Below, in pieces: positions 34,998-46,976 of a stretch of 64,000 nucleotides of DNA (position 1 is its first letter; the number at the start of each line of letters is the position of its first letter). The position numbers and the translations under genes were made by a program. The DNA is from Argentina anserina (taxonomy: Eukaryota > Streptophyta > Magnoliopsida > Rosales > Rosaceae). The notes under the pieces were generated by a model. The model saw only the letters and a list, made by a program, of their open reading frames with translations, had not been told where the DNA came from and did not search any database. The DNA lies in contig NC_065872.1 in NCBI RefSeq assembly GCF_933775445.1, positions 16,802,001 through 16,866,000 on the forward strand, written 5' to 3'.

Positions 34998-36460
34998 GAG
35001 TATTGTACAGTAACCGTGAATAGTGAACAGTGAACAGTAACTTCGTATAAACCAAAATTGCTGAACAGTAACCGTATATTACTGTTTTGGCATTTAAAGG
35101 TTTACGAAACGATTCTAAATTCTTTTCTTATTCTTTTAAGGTGATCGTTAAATCGAGGAAAGGAATTAGCATCGCGAATTGTGGAATTACGCTCAAGTCA
35201 ATAAGGTGAGTAAAATCTCACTGAATTACGAATCTACCCTCGCGGTGATTCAACATTTTTGCAAGTGTGTTTATTTAATGAATTACAACATGTATATAAC
35301 TTAGTGGACTACGTATATATATAGTATAATGGTAATAAATATATATATATATATATAGTTCATTAAATTACATACTGTTATTAATTCATTAAAAATAGTC
35401 ATTTCGGTGACAGAAAAATTGTGCATGTGTGATTTTAATGGTACGATATGATGTGAGATTATCGTACGTAATTTTTCAGGTGTTTATGAAATATGACATG
35501 TATATGATATAGTGGACTATGTATATATTGTATAAATGGTAAATAAATACAAATATATATAGTTTGCTATATAATATACTGTTATGATTTTTATTATGAT
35601 ATATTGTGAAAGTTTTAAAACGTACAATATGATGAGTGATTATTGTACATGATTTTATCTCGGAAAATGTGAAATATTGTGATTTGTCTTCGGACGTGAT
35701 GTGTGGTACAATATGATGTGAGATTATTGTACATGTGAGGCAAGTCGGAACCTAGCCTTTGGCCGGGCGAAAGTTACGATACAGTTAGAGCTCTAGTCTG
35801 TCTGCCATAGTACTGCATGGAGGTAACGGGTGGTTATCTGATCATGGGTACTCAGCTTGTTTGGATGTTGGGTGGCGGGTGGTTACCCAACATCAGCGGT
35901 ATACTAAGTGAGGGGTAACGGATGTGTACCAGCGCTCATTAGTTACCATTTTGTGAAAGTATTAGAGTAACCAGATGGGTTGCTCGTTTTCTCATGATTT
36001 TCATTATGCTGTGTTGATGTGGAGTTGTGTCTTTTATGAGACGAGAGTTATTTTAATATTTTACTCATACGAGCTGTAAAGCTTACCGGGTTTGTGTTGC
36101 AATCCCGGTGCACCAATTACAATGGTGTAGGGGATACTTCCGCAGGTGCTGAGTAGTGGTGATTGAGTGACGACTCCGAAGACTCGAAGTCGATCGCATC
36201 CAGTCGTGGTGAGGTTCCAGCGTGGATTGTGTGTGCGATTTGGTGTGATTTTATTTGTGAGGTTGTGAGGATTATACAATTCCATTTGTTATATGTTGAA
36301 TTATCATTGGGTTTGTAATAATCGGCTTGACTGAGTTATATTTTAAACTCAGATGTGATCCGCTGTTACGCTTTAATGATTTCGATTTATTTGAGATTAT
36401 TTGGTGTTTAACGACTTTAGAATTTTGAGTTTTTAAGCTCGAAATTTTGGGGTCGTTACA

Positions 36461-37130
36461 CAAATATTGTCTTATAAAAACATATGCGATAGATAAGCTC
36501 AATTAGATTAGGAAAGTTTTCATTTCACAACAGTGAACTTTCTCAATCAAGTAAGTTACTAGAATAGGAAAGTAGTATTAGAAAAGTTACAGAATAAGAG
36601 TTTCAGTTCAAGTTTGACTTTCCCAAATGGTACGTTTCCTAATTTAAAAAGAATTCATAATGCAAGGATTCTTAATGTATTGTCAATGCAACAGAAACGT
36701 CGAAAGATGAAGACTCCTAATCCAACTAAGTTTCCTAATCCAACTAAGCTTCCTAGTCCAACAAGGATTCTAGACCATTTCTGTGTTTTCAACTCGTTTA
36801 AGCACAAAAATATCATCAATGCCACCGAAGACTCCTACTACGACTCAATGACTCGAAATTATAACAATAAGGGCTAAATAAAGTACAAATTGAGGTAAAA
36901 ACATGTTAAAAACGTCGCACAAAATGCTCATATCACTTTTCAAAAATAATAGTAGATTTTTTTTCTTATTTCATTCAAATTTCGTTGATTCAATTAAGAA
37001 AGTATATTTCTTTTTTCGATTTTCGATATCATTCGTGTTTTCTTTTTTACTTTCCATTTCCGATTGTTGCTTTTTCTTTTTTCTCTTCGTCTCCGATTTC
37101 CGTTTTTTTTATTTTTTATCTTTCTTACAA
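36461..37130. other. Intergenic, no gene seen
   Basis: Contains three short imperfect copies of CCTAATCCAACTAAG near 36718-36762 and a T-rich stretch from 36960. No gene recognised. Confidence 0.5.
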
Positions 37131-37132
37131 GG

Positions 37133-37307
37133 TATGAGGTCCACTAGCCAATGTATCATCTGTTTTACGGACTATGAGTTCGGTGACGTGGTGACATTTG
37201 TTTGCGCCAACAACCACCACACCCATGCCAACTGCTTCACCTTTGGCTGGGAGAGGAGGCTGCGTCTCAAAAGTGTCGGATCTTGCCCCTGTTTCTACTG
37301 CAACTAG
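37133..37307 (+). other. Cysteine/histidine-rich RING-like coding remnant
   Basis: The frame reads CIICFTDYEFGDVVTFVC, then NNHHTHANC, then CPCFYC before a stop. Paired Cys and His residues resemble a RING-type zinc finger. No longer protein continues on either side, and I do not recognise the family. Confidence 0.3.
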
Positions 37308-37878
37308 GAGGTGCCTTCGTTGTGAGATCTCAATTCATACCCGGTCTTCTTACTCGAGGAGGAGAGACTACGTAGGATTCATCCGTTCGACATCCTCAGG
37401 GAGCCACCGCCATTAGTCAGAGACGCTTGACCTATTGGCCGTCTCATTTGTCAATTCCAACACCGAGGATGATACTCCTAGGAATTTACAGCCATTTTGT
37501 TTTTGTGTTATAAAATTTACGAGCTTCAATGGAATCCATCATCCGTACTTTCTTGCTATCCATGCTGACACATAAAGGAAGATGACTACCTCAAATTTTA
37601 TTTTTGTTGATCTTATATTTTATAGCCAATCGTGGATCCTTTACAAGATTGGGAACCCAATATATCTTCTTGTTATTTTCCAATAGCTCTTCCTTCAACA
37701 GCTCCACCCGGATAAAACAGCTAGAAATAACTATGTAGATAAGTGGAGTGTTAATTCTCCGACATAAAGGATAAGTGTGAGTTATGGTTCCAAATTTAAC
37801 AAGCATACATTTTAGCCTCACTAGTTTAATAATAACCTTATCTGCCTCCTTACATATTGGTTGCTTAAGTCAGCAACT
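37308..37878. other. Intergenic, no gene seen
   Basis: No recognised coding or structural feature. Confidence 0.45.
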
Positions 37879-38027
37879 CTTTCAATAAAAGGCACGTCCT
37901 TATCAACTAATACAATTAAGCCTTCCCTGATGGAGTATGATAGATACAAAAATCTTTCAGTAAAAGGCACGTCCTTATCAACTAATACAATTAAGCCTTC
38001 CCTGATGGAGTATGATAGATACAAAAA
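37879..38027. repeat. Two tandem copies of a 75-bp unit beside a copia LTR
   Basis: CTTTCA(A/G)TAAAAGGCACG starts at 37879 and 37954. The copies are almost identical. The second runs into the left copia LTR, sharing GAGTATGATAGATAC with it. Confidence 0.88.
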
Positions 38028-38220
38028 TAATAACGACGTAAAAACATAACCGAACTCTTTATTGATTGATAATGAGGCATATATATATATATATTACATA
38101 CGGAGTATCCTGAAGAGTCAGGGATTCATATCTCTTACATTAAGGCATAATCTACTCTAATAAGGAAACCTAAATAGGCTAAGACACACACAATAGTAGA
38201 ATAATGATTCTCCCATAACA
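38013..38220 (-). repeat. Copia LTR, left copy
   Basis: About 208 bp. Aligns with 41493-41700, sharing GGATTCATATCTCTTACATT and CTACTCTAATAAGGAAACC. Confidence 0.78.
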
Positions 38221-40533
38221 CTTCCTCTTGTGTCATATGTCTAGGTTGCAAGTGCACATAACGTTGTCTCGGTAAAAACATTGTCAAGCAAAATAAAACC
38301 TCTTCGGTTAAAACAAAAGCTTGATCGAAAGAGAAAAATAGCACAACACACTATCTACATTTGATAGCAACATGTGAGGTAGACTCCCCCTGATGTCTAC
38401 AAAACTACTCTCCCTGATTAGTGACATAATCGTAGAGTACAGAGAACAACGTATATAACGTTCATTACATGCTTCTCAAAAGTAGTCTTGGACTAATGCT
38501 TAATCATTAATCTCGTCACACATCCTTAGATCATACATGCTAGACATAGCCAAACTTTGATATTAGGAAATAAGATTGCATAACAACTCAAAATAAGAGT
38601 TTGCAAGGAAAATTAGATTCTCGCGTGGAATGACCTTCACACACTTAGACGACCATAACTTCTTCGTTATAATAGGTATGAGTGAACCGTAAAATGTTTT
38701 GAAAAGTAGGCACTTATGGCTTTCCAATGACTAAATGTGACCGGAGCAGTTCACAGTGCTTTGTCAAAGTTGACTGACTTGCAAATTCCCAGACCGAACT
38801 GTCATACTTTGCTAAAACAACCATAACTCACTCAATACGACATATACAATCGAATGGTTAGTGTCCTTGGAAAGTAGACACATAGACTTTTCCAATGGTA
38901 CCAAATTCACCATATTTCATTGAGTGAGCTATCTTGTAGGTCTCGTTGAAGTTGTCCTATGAAACTGGACAGATTCTGATTTGTCACATTCAATGTGTCT
39001 TTCACAAAGGAATGGGGGAATAGACTGATTTTAGTCCGAGACGAAACCGTACGCATCCTCTACGCTACCAGTGTCGACTGCTACATCAAGGTGTACATTG
39101 ATGTTACTGGAGCTACTGGTGACATTGGTGGGGATAGGATTTGTGTTGGTTCACAAAGTGTAGAACTAAACTCATCTCAAAAGAACAATTCAAGTCTAAT
39201 GACCATCCATAAGCGCATAGTTAATCACATCATATTGAAAGCAATAGTGTCCAAACAACACTAACATATATGAATTTATAGCTCATTGAACCTCTTCATC
39301 ATCTTAGCTTAGACGAAATAGAGGGTTTAGAATTGCCTTACATATGAATAAGTATGGGTGTAAGTTCTTGCAACTGATTGTAATACGTTCTCTCGAATGT
39401 CGCAATCTGACCGCATAAGCTCTCGGTGATCTGGACGCATTTAATCAAGCAATTAAGGTCCCTCTGGCACTTTCATATCTGTGTCAAGATCCCTTTACAT
39501 ATATGCTATGACCACTATCATATGTTGCAAATCAATATTCATGGACACTACTACTGATCAAGTAACGGAAAACAATTATGTCCATAACGAAAACTTATAA
39601 CTCATCGTAGTCAATACTAGGATAATGAGACAATGTTTGCACTATAAGTCATGCAAATTTTGCATGACTTCATCATTCTCATTACACTTACAAACAAAGA
39701 CTAACATAACAAGTCTAGTTTAGCATGTATTGATTATTTCCACTTCGGTAAAGTTGCTCATCGTTGGTATTTTACAACGAAATAAAAGCATAAGCGAATA
39801 CATAATCAATCATATGAGATCAATCCATTAACATACGCACACGTTTATACAATCAATTGAGATATTTCTTTTGTTCTCTAACATCAACAAAATGAGTCTG
39901 TAGCGTCCCACAGAAACTTAGTTGATAGACATGTTCAGAGAATATTTCTTGATGATGGGTGAAATACTTGTGCCTATGTACCTCGCTTCTTTCTGATTTT
40001 TTATTTCAGAGAATTTGATGGTCTCCCCCTCTTCCGGGTAAGAGCTAAGAACGAAGCTATGACCCTAACTAATCCATCTTTGTGTTGCTGTCCATGGGGA
40101 CGCCGACAACACCACGGCGTACGGTGGTGCCGCCGCCGTCTTCCTTCCCACTGTTAGGGATGGTGCCAACATGATAGGACAAGGTCATGTGAAATTCTCC
40201 CATATTTTTGGGAGTTCCAACCTCACTGGCACATCACAACATTTATGTGCGATCTCGTCACTTTTGCAATATCGGTAAAGTCATTGTGTATCGAATCTTC
40301 AACTTTCTGGAGGTCGATAATGCATTGCACCTCTTGCTTACTCAGAGCAGTGCAGGATCTTAATGAGACATAGTGTCACACCACGTCAATTCCTGGCGGT
40401 AAAACTAGAATGAGAGCGTTCCATATCTCCCTTTAACGATGGGAAGTATGTCTCATCAAAGTTACCATCTGCTAATATCGCAAGATAGAGATTCACGATT
40501 GTAGATTTGAAATAGCGGACAAGTGTTGGTGAT

Positions 40534-41385
40534 TCATAACCAATCAAAATACTTAATCGTCTCATGTAGACCCATCTGAGATACTAAAATTGAGGCACAT
40601 AAATAACTTAACCAAATAGGCGTTAGTGAAAGAATGTTGGGATCGTATTCAGTAACCATCTGATACGTACTAAACGCATGATGAGTTGTGGGTCTGAAAC
40701 GAATAAGTGTCACTGCATGCAACATCATTACATATCCCCATGCAAAGACCGGCATGTTAGACCCATAACCAAACCATAGCCTCTACTAGATCGAACTGTT
40801 AATGAACATGAGGAACTATATGTTCAACGACGATCCCAATAGACATGTAAAACGTAGTCATCAAAGATCTTGGAGATGAACGCTCCAACGTAATCCAATC
40901 GAATAGATGTGAGAGGATGGTGAGGGTGGTGAGCCCTTAGTATGATGATCATAGCTAGAAACTTAGCAAATGCAGCATTCCTTGTGGATAACAAGGCGAC
41001 GTGTGACTAACGCGTCGTTGTATCAACCAATACCATAAAATACTTAGAAGGTCTGCATTCTTGGTTGAAGAGGTCCACAAATGTCATCTTGAATACGTTG
41101 TAAGAATGGACTATGCTCAATTGAAGCCTTCACATGAGAAGGTTGACAATAAGAGTCATCAATTAAGCAGGTTTTGTCCAGAGGCCGTGTAGGAGGGCTT
41201 TTGCGGGGGCCGTGCAAGGCTACTGCTGGGCTGCTGAACCATGCAGGGCAGTTGTAGGACTGCTGCAGGATTAGTGACGAAATCGCAGTCGGAGTCGGAA
41301 AGACGGGCGCTGGAGCATAATCGGAGGAGGAGGATGGGTGCTCCGAGCAATTGTTATTTCTGATTTTTCCGTTCTTTTCCAACAA
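40534..41385 (-). pseudogene. Copia integrase remnants
   Basis: The frame at 41385-41044 ends FLQRIQDDICGPLQP, matching the start of the integrase core (iqgDiCGPi.P). The frame at 40755-40534 reads FAWGYVMMLHAVTLIRFRPTT, YQMVTEYDPNI and later QMGLHE, matching the later integrase region (AWGhAilHAa.LIR.RPt). Stops and frameshifts separate them. Confidence 0.72.
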
Positions 41386-41492
41386 TAATTTATCGGTTTG
41401 GATCTATTTTTTCGGCAATGCCAAGAAGGAAATGGTTGTTAGAGCATAGGATTTCAGGGCTAGGAATTATTTTCTGGTGGTGGCCTTGAGTA

Positions 41493-41700
41493 TGATAGAT
41501 ACGAGAATAGTAATGACGTAAAAGAACATAACCGAACCATTTATTAATTGATAATGAGGCATATATATATGCATTGCATACGGTGTATCCCGAAGAGTCA
41601 GGGATTCATATCTCTTACATTAAGGCATAATCTACTCTAATAAGGAAACCTAAATAGGCTAAGACACACAAACATGTAGAATAATAATTCTCTCGGAACA
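41493..41700 (-). repeat. Copia LTR, right copy
   Basis: About 208 bp, aligned with the left copy. It also matches parts of the 214-bp LTR at 19101-19314. Confidence 0.78.
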
Positions 41701-41764
41701 CTCCATTTTTTTTACTTTGTTTACAAACGCAATAATCATCCTCATTATTAATGTATGGGAGCAG

Positions 41765-43054
41765 CAAGGTTCAAAATATTGGTATCGGTAAATATATCGT
41801 TTTTTAAAGGAGATATCAGATATATCGGGGATATTGGAAAAATATATATTGTTCCTGTTCCGAAATTATTTATTTATTTATTATTAAATTACATATAAAC
41901 ATATACAATTATTAATTTTATTTAGTACCAGAAAAAAGCTCTAGGTGCTTGAAAAAACGCACGTTGGTCAACAAAACTACAATACTTTGCCCAAGACATA
42001 CGAGCCATATAGTACGAATTGTAATAGTTAACATGATAGTCATATATTTTTTTCGAGCTACCGACATTTTCCTCGAGAAATGGATAGTAAGGATAAATCA
42101 AACTAGATGATTGATCAGATACTTCTCCAAACTGACCATAATTGTAAATAAGATAACCAGATTGATAGTTTGACTTCATGTGATTCGTTTGACGTCCCAT
42201 TATGTTTTGTGCTCTATCAATATATAATCAAAACTTAAGGCAACTAAAGTAACATCAGATATAATACTTTGATCATTAATGACTCCTCTTATCCTCCTTT
42301 CGCACTTATTATGTTGTTGCGCACCATGACCACCTGCTCTAGAATCATGATCCTCATCTTGGGTAGCATGATCAAAATTACTTTCACAAATAAACTGCTC
42401 AAAGCCTCCACCTACATAAGATTGTCCATATTCAAACTTTGTATCTCCATCACCTTGTCCACCACCATCATAGGAACTATCTGGAGTTGCTACACTACCC
42501 CACACGCTAAAATTATCAAAATTTGTTCTCAGGTCTCCAACTTCATCAGATAACACCTTGTTTACATCAATTTCAAAATCAGTTGCTTTTTCTACGACAT
42601 GTGGAGGAGGGTTGCCATTTTCAGCATCGAGGTCAAGGAGAGCACTTGTCACTGATATGGCTTGACTCTTAAGAGTTAAAACTTGAACCTTCACTTCTCA
42701 TCCGGAATTCTTTTACGAAAAATTAAAAATTAGCCAATTAAGGGACTACTCTTCTAGTTTTTTTTTATATCTCTCAAGGCTCGAGGTGATTAATTAATCA
42801 AAAACTCTTCTCCGATAGTCGAGACATCTTCAAGTTGAGATAAAAAAATTTAAATAAAGTTTTTCGGATATTTCTCCAAAATATCGAAGATATATCGGAT
42901 ATATTGTAAATATCGGAGATATTTTATGTTATCGAAGAAATATCGCAGATACGAGAAAAAAAATAACATATTTACCCCTAAGATATATCATTTTTTCAAC
43001 AAAAAAAAGATATCGGAGGATAAATCGGAAATATCGGGAAGATTTTGAACTTTG
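41765..43054 (-). mobile_element. hAT-like non-autonomous element, 1290 bp
   Basis: The 13-bp terminal inverted repeats are CAAGGTTCAAAAT and the complement of CAAAGTTCAAAAT. The 8-bp target duplication GGGAGCAG is perfect (41757-41764 and 43055-43062). The subterminal parts are filled with TATCGG / ATATCGGA motifs on both sides, likely transposase-binding repeats. The inside has minus-strand open frames but no full transposase. Confidence 0.82.
41922..42694 (-). pseudogene. Probable hAT transposase tail remnant
   Basis: Two frames (42694-42200 and 42200-41922) lie inside the element. The first is acidic, with DLDAENGNPPPHVVEKATD and a Gly/Asp-rich stretch. The second is Tyr-rich (YNYGQFGEVSDQSSSLIYPY). 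Similar Gly/Tyr-rich tails occur in some plant hAT transposases, but the match is weak. Confidence 0.4.
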
Positions 43055-43382
43055 GGGAGCAGTGAACGACTCCAATATCGCTGTCATCTTAAGCATATAA
43101 AATCATATCTTAAAGCTCGTATTATCACTTAAAGTGGTTCATATTCATCCTCCGTAGCGTTCTCCCAGAGAATATATCCAACACTTCATAACTACTTGAA
43201 ACCGTTATAAGAAAATTCACTTGGTCTCTCACTAGGTAGGGATGAAACCTGGGATTCAGCAACAACATAAACTCTTCTAGAATACTTGTTGGAAACCTTC
43301 ACATAGGTTAAACTTAGATTGAGACACAAGCTAAGTTGCTAGGAAGGGTTGATGGAGTATTGATCAAAGCAACAAAAGCTTC
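43055..43382. other. Intergenic, no gene seen
   Basis: Short interval between the hAT-like element and the LINE tail. No feature recognised. Confidence 0.5.
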
Positions 43383-44868
43383 CTTTTTTTTTTTGGGTTA
43401 CAAACGGGACCTAAAAGGCCCAACGGAAAAACAAAAGCAGACAATTAAGTGCTAAAACAAGCACCAGATCTCCTGGCTCTAGAGACAGAACCAAGATCAT
43501 CAAGGTATGCTTGAGAGGCATACACAGGAGGAATGTCAAACTTCAACAGACCAATCTCATGACTAGTGCTAAACTTGGCCAAAGCATCAGCAGTCATATT
43601 ACACTCTCTAAAAATATGCACCAACTTCACATTGTCCATAGACGCCATCATATTATTGCAGCTTTTAAGCAAAGATCCCAAAGGATGGTTGGATAGGTTA
43701 GAGTTTTGTAACAAGTGAACCAACATTGCAGAATCAATCTCAATCTCTAAATTCTTGATCTTCAAATTAACAGCAGCCTTCAAACCAAAATATAGGCCCC
43801 AAGCTTCTGCATCAAGAATCTCACCAATTCCCAAATTCACTTGAAATCCAGTGATCCAAATTCCCAAATGGTCTCTAATTACCCCACCTGCACCAATTTT
43901 GCCTAAGGCTATAGCTCTAGTGCCATCAGTGTTGAGCTTGAAAAAATTTTCAGGGGGCATTTTCCAAGATAGCATAGTATAGCTTAACATAGAACTAGAG
44001 CTAGATCTATTTTGAGAATTTTTCCATTCAATTGCATACTCCCAGATGATCTTCTCAAAACAGATAGGCATAACAAAATTGCTCTAAAAAATTTGCTTAT
44101 TTCTCCACTTCCATATGAACCAGCAAATAAAAATGAAGAGAATACACCACTGAATATTATCTCTAACCAAAGAGTGGCAATGCAGCTGAGCATAAATCCA
44201 TCCATTCTAGTCCAAGGTGAAAGAGTTCAACAAGTTACCAGGTTTTAAAAAGGATTTCCAAATCAACATAGCTCTAGGACAATTCCTTAAGAGATGAAGC
44301 AAAGTTTCATCACCAGAATGACAAATCGGACATGTTTTATCATGAGTGAAGCCCCTAGTAGCTCTCTGAACATTAGTAAGAAGCTTTTTATGCAACACAG
44401 TCCAAAAGAAAGTTTTCAATTTAGGAGGAATACTAAGAGACCAAATAGTTTTCCATTGAGGGTTTACAGGTTCAGTCCAGTCAAATAAAGAATTATAAGC
44501 AGACTTGACAGAAAAAGTACCATTAGAAGTAGAGCCCCAGATTCTAGAGTCAGTAATGGAATCATCAAACGCAACAGGGACATTCATGATTAAACCCATA
44601 ATATCAGTAGGCAAAGCAACACTAAGGAGAGAGAAGCTCCATCCCTCATCATCCCAAAAATCACTAATACAAGTATAATCATTGACAACAGCATCAGAAA
44701 TAGCAAACTTTCTCAACTCTCGAGGAAAAAGCCAAAAATCATACCAAAATTTGATGTATTTAGATCCAACAATTGGAAAAGCTACAATTATTTTAGGATC
44801 AGAAACATTCTTCTGATTTTGACCATCCTCAAAATTGGACAACGGTAACATGCAATCTGTGCTGTAAA
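43383..44868 (-). mobile_element. 5'-truncated L1-type LINE
   Basis: The left end has a T run (43384-43395), which is the poly(A) tail on the minus strand, preceded by ACCC. The body encodes the zf-RVT zinc-binding region and an RNase H-like domain. RT and endonuclease are missing, as expected from 5' truncation during insertion. I could not find a matching target duplication. Confidence 0.8.
43445..44851 (-). pseudogene. LINE ORF2 3' part: zf-RVT and RNase H-like domains
   Basis: Frame 44851-44207 has IWGSTSNGTFSVKSAYNSL, then IPPKLKTFFWTVLHKKLLT and CPICHSGDETLLHLLRNCP, the zf-RVT Cys/His pattern. Frame 44071-43445 has FFKLNTDGTRAIALGKIGAG, VEIDSAMLVHLL-like ESD motif and HIFRECNMTADALAKFS, the RVT_3 RNase H-like domain. 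A stop/frameshift near 44071-44205 divides them, and the 5' part is gone. Confidence 0.85.
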
Positions 44869-44884
44869 GTACTACCTTGAAATC

Positions 44885-44932
44885 TATGTAAACAATTCCT
44901 TTTTTTTTTGGGTCAATTATGTAAACAATTCC
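44885..44932. repeat. 18-bp poly(T) insertion with perfect 15-bp target duplication
   Basis: TATGTAAACAATTCC occurs at 44885-44899 and 44918-44932. Between them lie ten T and GGGTCAAT. The T-run plus GGGT matches the tail end of the LINE at 43383-43400, so this may be the same family inserted with almost no body. Confidence 0.7.
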
Positions 44933-45414
44933 TGTTTAAAATAATTGGGCAAAAAACCACCATATACTCTTCATGAAATTGAAGTCCATAGTCACATAAT
45001 CAATAAGTCGTTCCACCATCCTGAGCGAGTACCTACCCCCCACCCCCAGATTTCGAGGACCTCATGTTTGGGGAAATTGAAGTCCATGCTCTCATACGTC
45101 ATCCATAACCACACCCAATGCAAAGTAGCTTTGCAACGAGAAATTAATGCTCGACACACTTAATAAAGCTGTACGAGATTCACATTTAAAATTAAAATTG
45201 TTAATGGATGGAATGATCCAAATCATTATAAATACACCAACAAAATCTCATTTTTATTTATTGTGAGAGTTATATTTTAACATGGTCCTACACATGTAAT
45301 AAATTTTCAAGTCATACACGTAAACAACTATTTTAAATGACTTGGAGTCTGTGTGGCTTATAGAGATAGAAGAGTGAAAGAGAGAGAGAACATGCTCAAA
45401 AGGTGATTGAAAAT
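44933..45414. other. Intergenic, no gene seen
   Basis: No recognised feature. The duplicated segment begins near 45415. Confidence 0.45.
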
Positions 45415-45990
45415 TAGATTCTTTTTCTTCTAAAGAATGTAATATTGGAATTTATGAAAGAAAATAAACATAAACAACTACAAAGCAAAGTGTTTGGCAG
45501 CCAACCACGCACCTTGGAGCAAAATTAAAGGGATAGAGCTTCAATAAGGAGAATCATCCATAGAGTTGCCTGATTATGTGACCTTGACTATTGTATTAAA
45601 ACGATTACAATAGTTTTTTTTATTTATTTGATGCATGCGCATACAAAATTCATATCGAAATGAAAGAAGTACAACATGATTATTAGAGGCATTTGCCTAA
45701 TCTCTCTGTTGAATCAAATCCATCGAGAAAAGCTATCAATAGTACTAAATTGATCATGGACTTGTTGCGAAGGCTGATAGTCCAAGGCAATGTTGTATGC
45801 AATCTGCCTTCTGAGTTTCACAATTCTGACGACATTTATCAAGAGGAGCGCCTGTAAGGCCTTTGCAATTGTTGCCCAAACAAGTATTATAGAGGGAGAT
45901 ACTGCAATTCTTAATGCATTGGTCACGGTGTGAGATACTTATGCCCACAACTTGTGTTGCGGGAAAGAGTGCCACAACCACTGTCGCGAG

Positions 45991-46976
45991 CAGGGGCGGA
46001 TACACTCAGTGGGCTCTATGAGCTTGAGCCTAGACGAAAACTGTCTGAGCAGTCCAATTGGTTATGTCTCTTCTCTTGGAAACTTGAGGTCCCAAGTTCG
46101 ATCATGGTCTTCAATTTTTAGTGCCCTTTCTTTTTCTCTCTCTCTGATTCCTTCACATTTCTTCTTCCTCTGTCTTTTTTTGTTTGAAGGGCTTCTCTCT
46201 GAATAGTCAAAAGAGGTTTGTGATCAACCATGGCCAGAAGCTGCTCGTATCAGGGAGAAGTATCCTGACAGAATTTCAGTTATTGTGGAGAAAGATGAAA
46301 GAAGTGACATACCAGACATCGACAAGAAGAAGTATCTGGTTCCTGCTGATCTAACTGTTGGGCAGTTTGTTTATGTGGTTCGGAAGAGGATAAAGCTTAG
46401 TGCTGAGAAGGCCATATTTACATTTATCAAGAACATTTTGCCACCTACTGCTGCAATGATGTCGGCAATCTATGAGGAAAACAAAGATGAGGATGATTTC
46501 CTCTATATGACTTACAGTGGAGAAAATACATTCGGATCCCTTTAAGTGCAGCTAAGCTGAGTATCTGCAAATATAACCTTAATAAGTACGGAATATGTAT
46601 ATTCTTTCGACTTCTGCTACTGCAACCCAAATTTGAGGTTGTTTTTTATGCCTATTGAAGTAAAAACAAAAATGGTCTTCATTTTTTAGACCATTATATT
46701 TTTCTTTCTCCCCTCTGTTTTTTCTCCTTTGTTTAATTTTCTCTTTTGTTTTTCATTTCTTAAAGTTTTTTTGTCCTATTTTGTTAGTATTTCTTGCTTT
46801 CTTTCATATATTTTCTTCCTTTTGTTTTCTCCATCTAAGGTATAGTGATGATTACCGTATATATTCATAATTCTGGATTTTAATTTTATCATCTTAATAA
46901 AAAAATCCTATAAATGTTATTGAAAAAAAAACTCTCAATTAGCCTAAACAAGACTTATTTCCTGGATCCGCCACTG
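45991..46976 (+). mobile_element. Non-autonomous hAT-like element (Pack-type) carrying an ATG8 fragment, 986 bp
   Basis: The ends are CAGGGGCGGAT and GGATCCGCCACTG, related to the 24776-28049 hAT ends. The 8-bp target duplication GTCGCGAG / CTCGCGAG differs only in the first base. The interior has no transposase. It carries a 316-bp host-derived ATG8 coding fragment flanked by T-rich non-coding sequence. Confidence 0.88.
46230..46545 (+). pseudogene. ATG8: ATG8 fragment captured in a hAT-like element
   Basis: The frame begins at [17 protein letters not shown] sequence and continues through [56 protein letters not shown] and [11 protein letters not shown] then stop. This covers nearly all of ATG8 except about the first 18 residues. 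It keeps the C-terminal Gly that ATG4 exposes for lipidation. There are no introns, although plant ATG8 genes have several, so the source was probably a processed copy. No in-frame ATG precedes the conserved part (the first lies late, near 46456), and a TAG lies just upstream (46204-46206). The frame itself is unbroken. A chimeric transcript would be needed for expression. Confidence 0.9.

Larger units (their letters stand above)
33429..36460 (+). mobile_element. Solo LTR of a large LTR retrotransposon, 3032 bp
   Basis: It begins TGTAATAACCC and ends GGGTCGTTACA, giving TG...CA ends with a short terminal inverted repeat. The 5-bp target duplication CAAAT is perfect (33424-33428 and 36461-36465). 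A promoter-like TATAAAAAGG lies at 33748-33757, followed by a (CT)n tract and a GC-rich block, as expected for a U3-R layout. No primer-binding site or coding region is present. An intact element has probably recombined between its LTRs to leave this one. Confidence 0.88.
38013..41700 (-). mobile_element. Degenerate copia-type LTR retrotransposon
   Basis: LTR-like direct repeats at 38013-38220 and 41493-41700 share TGATAGATAC at the start and end ATAACA / GGAACA. Integrase remnants between them are on the minus strand. RT and RNase H are not recognisable, and 38.2-40.0 kb is non-coding with frequent short CTCCCCCTG blocks. A matching 5-bp target duplication is not seen. Confidence 0.7.
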
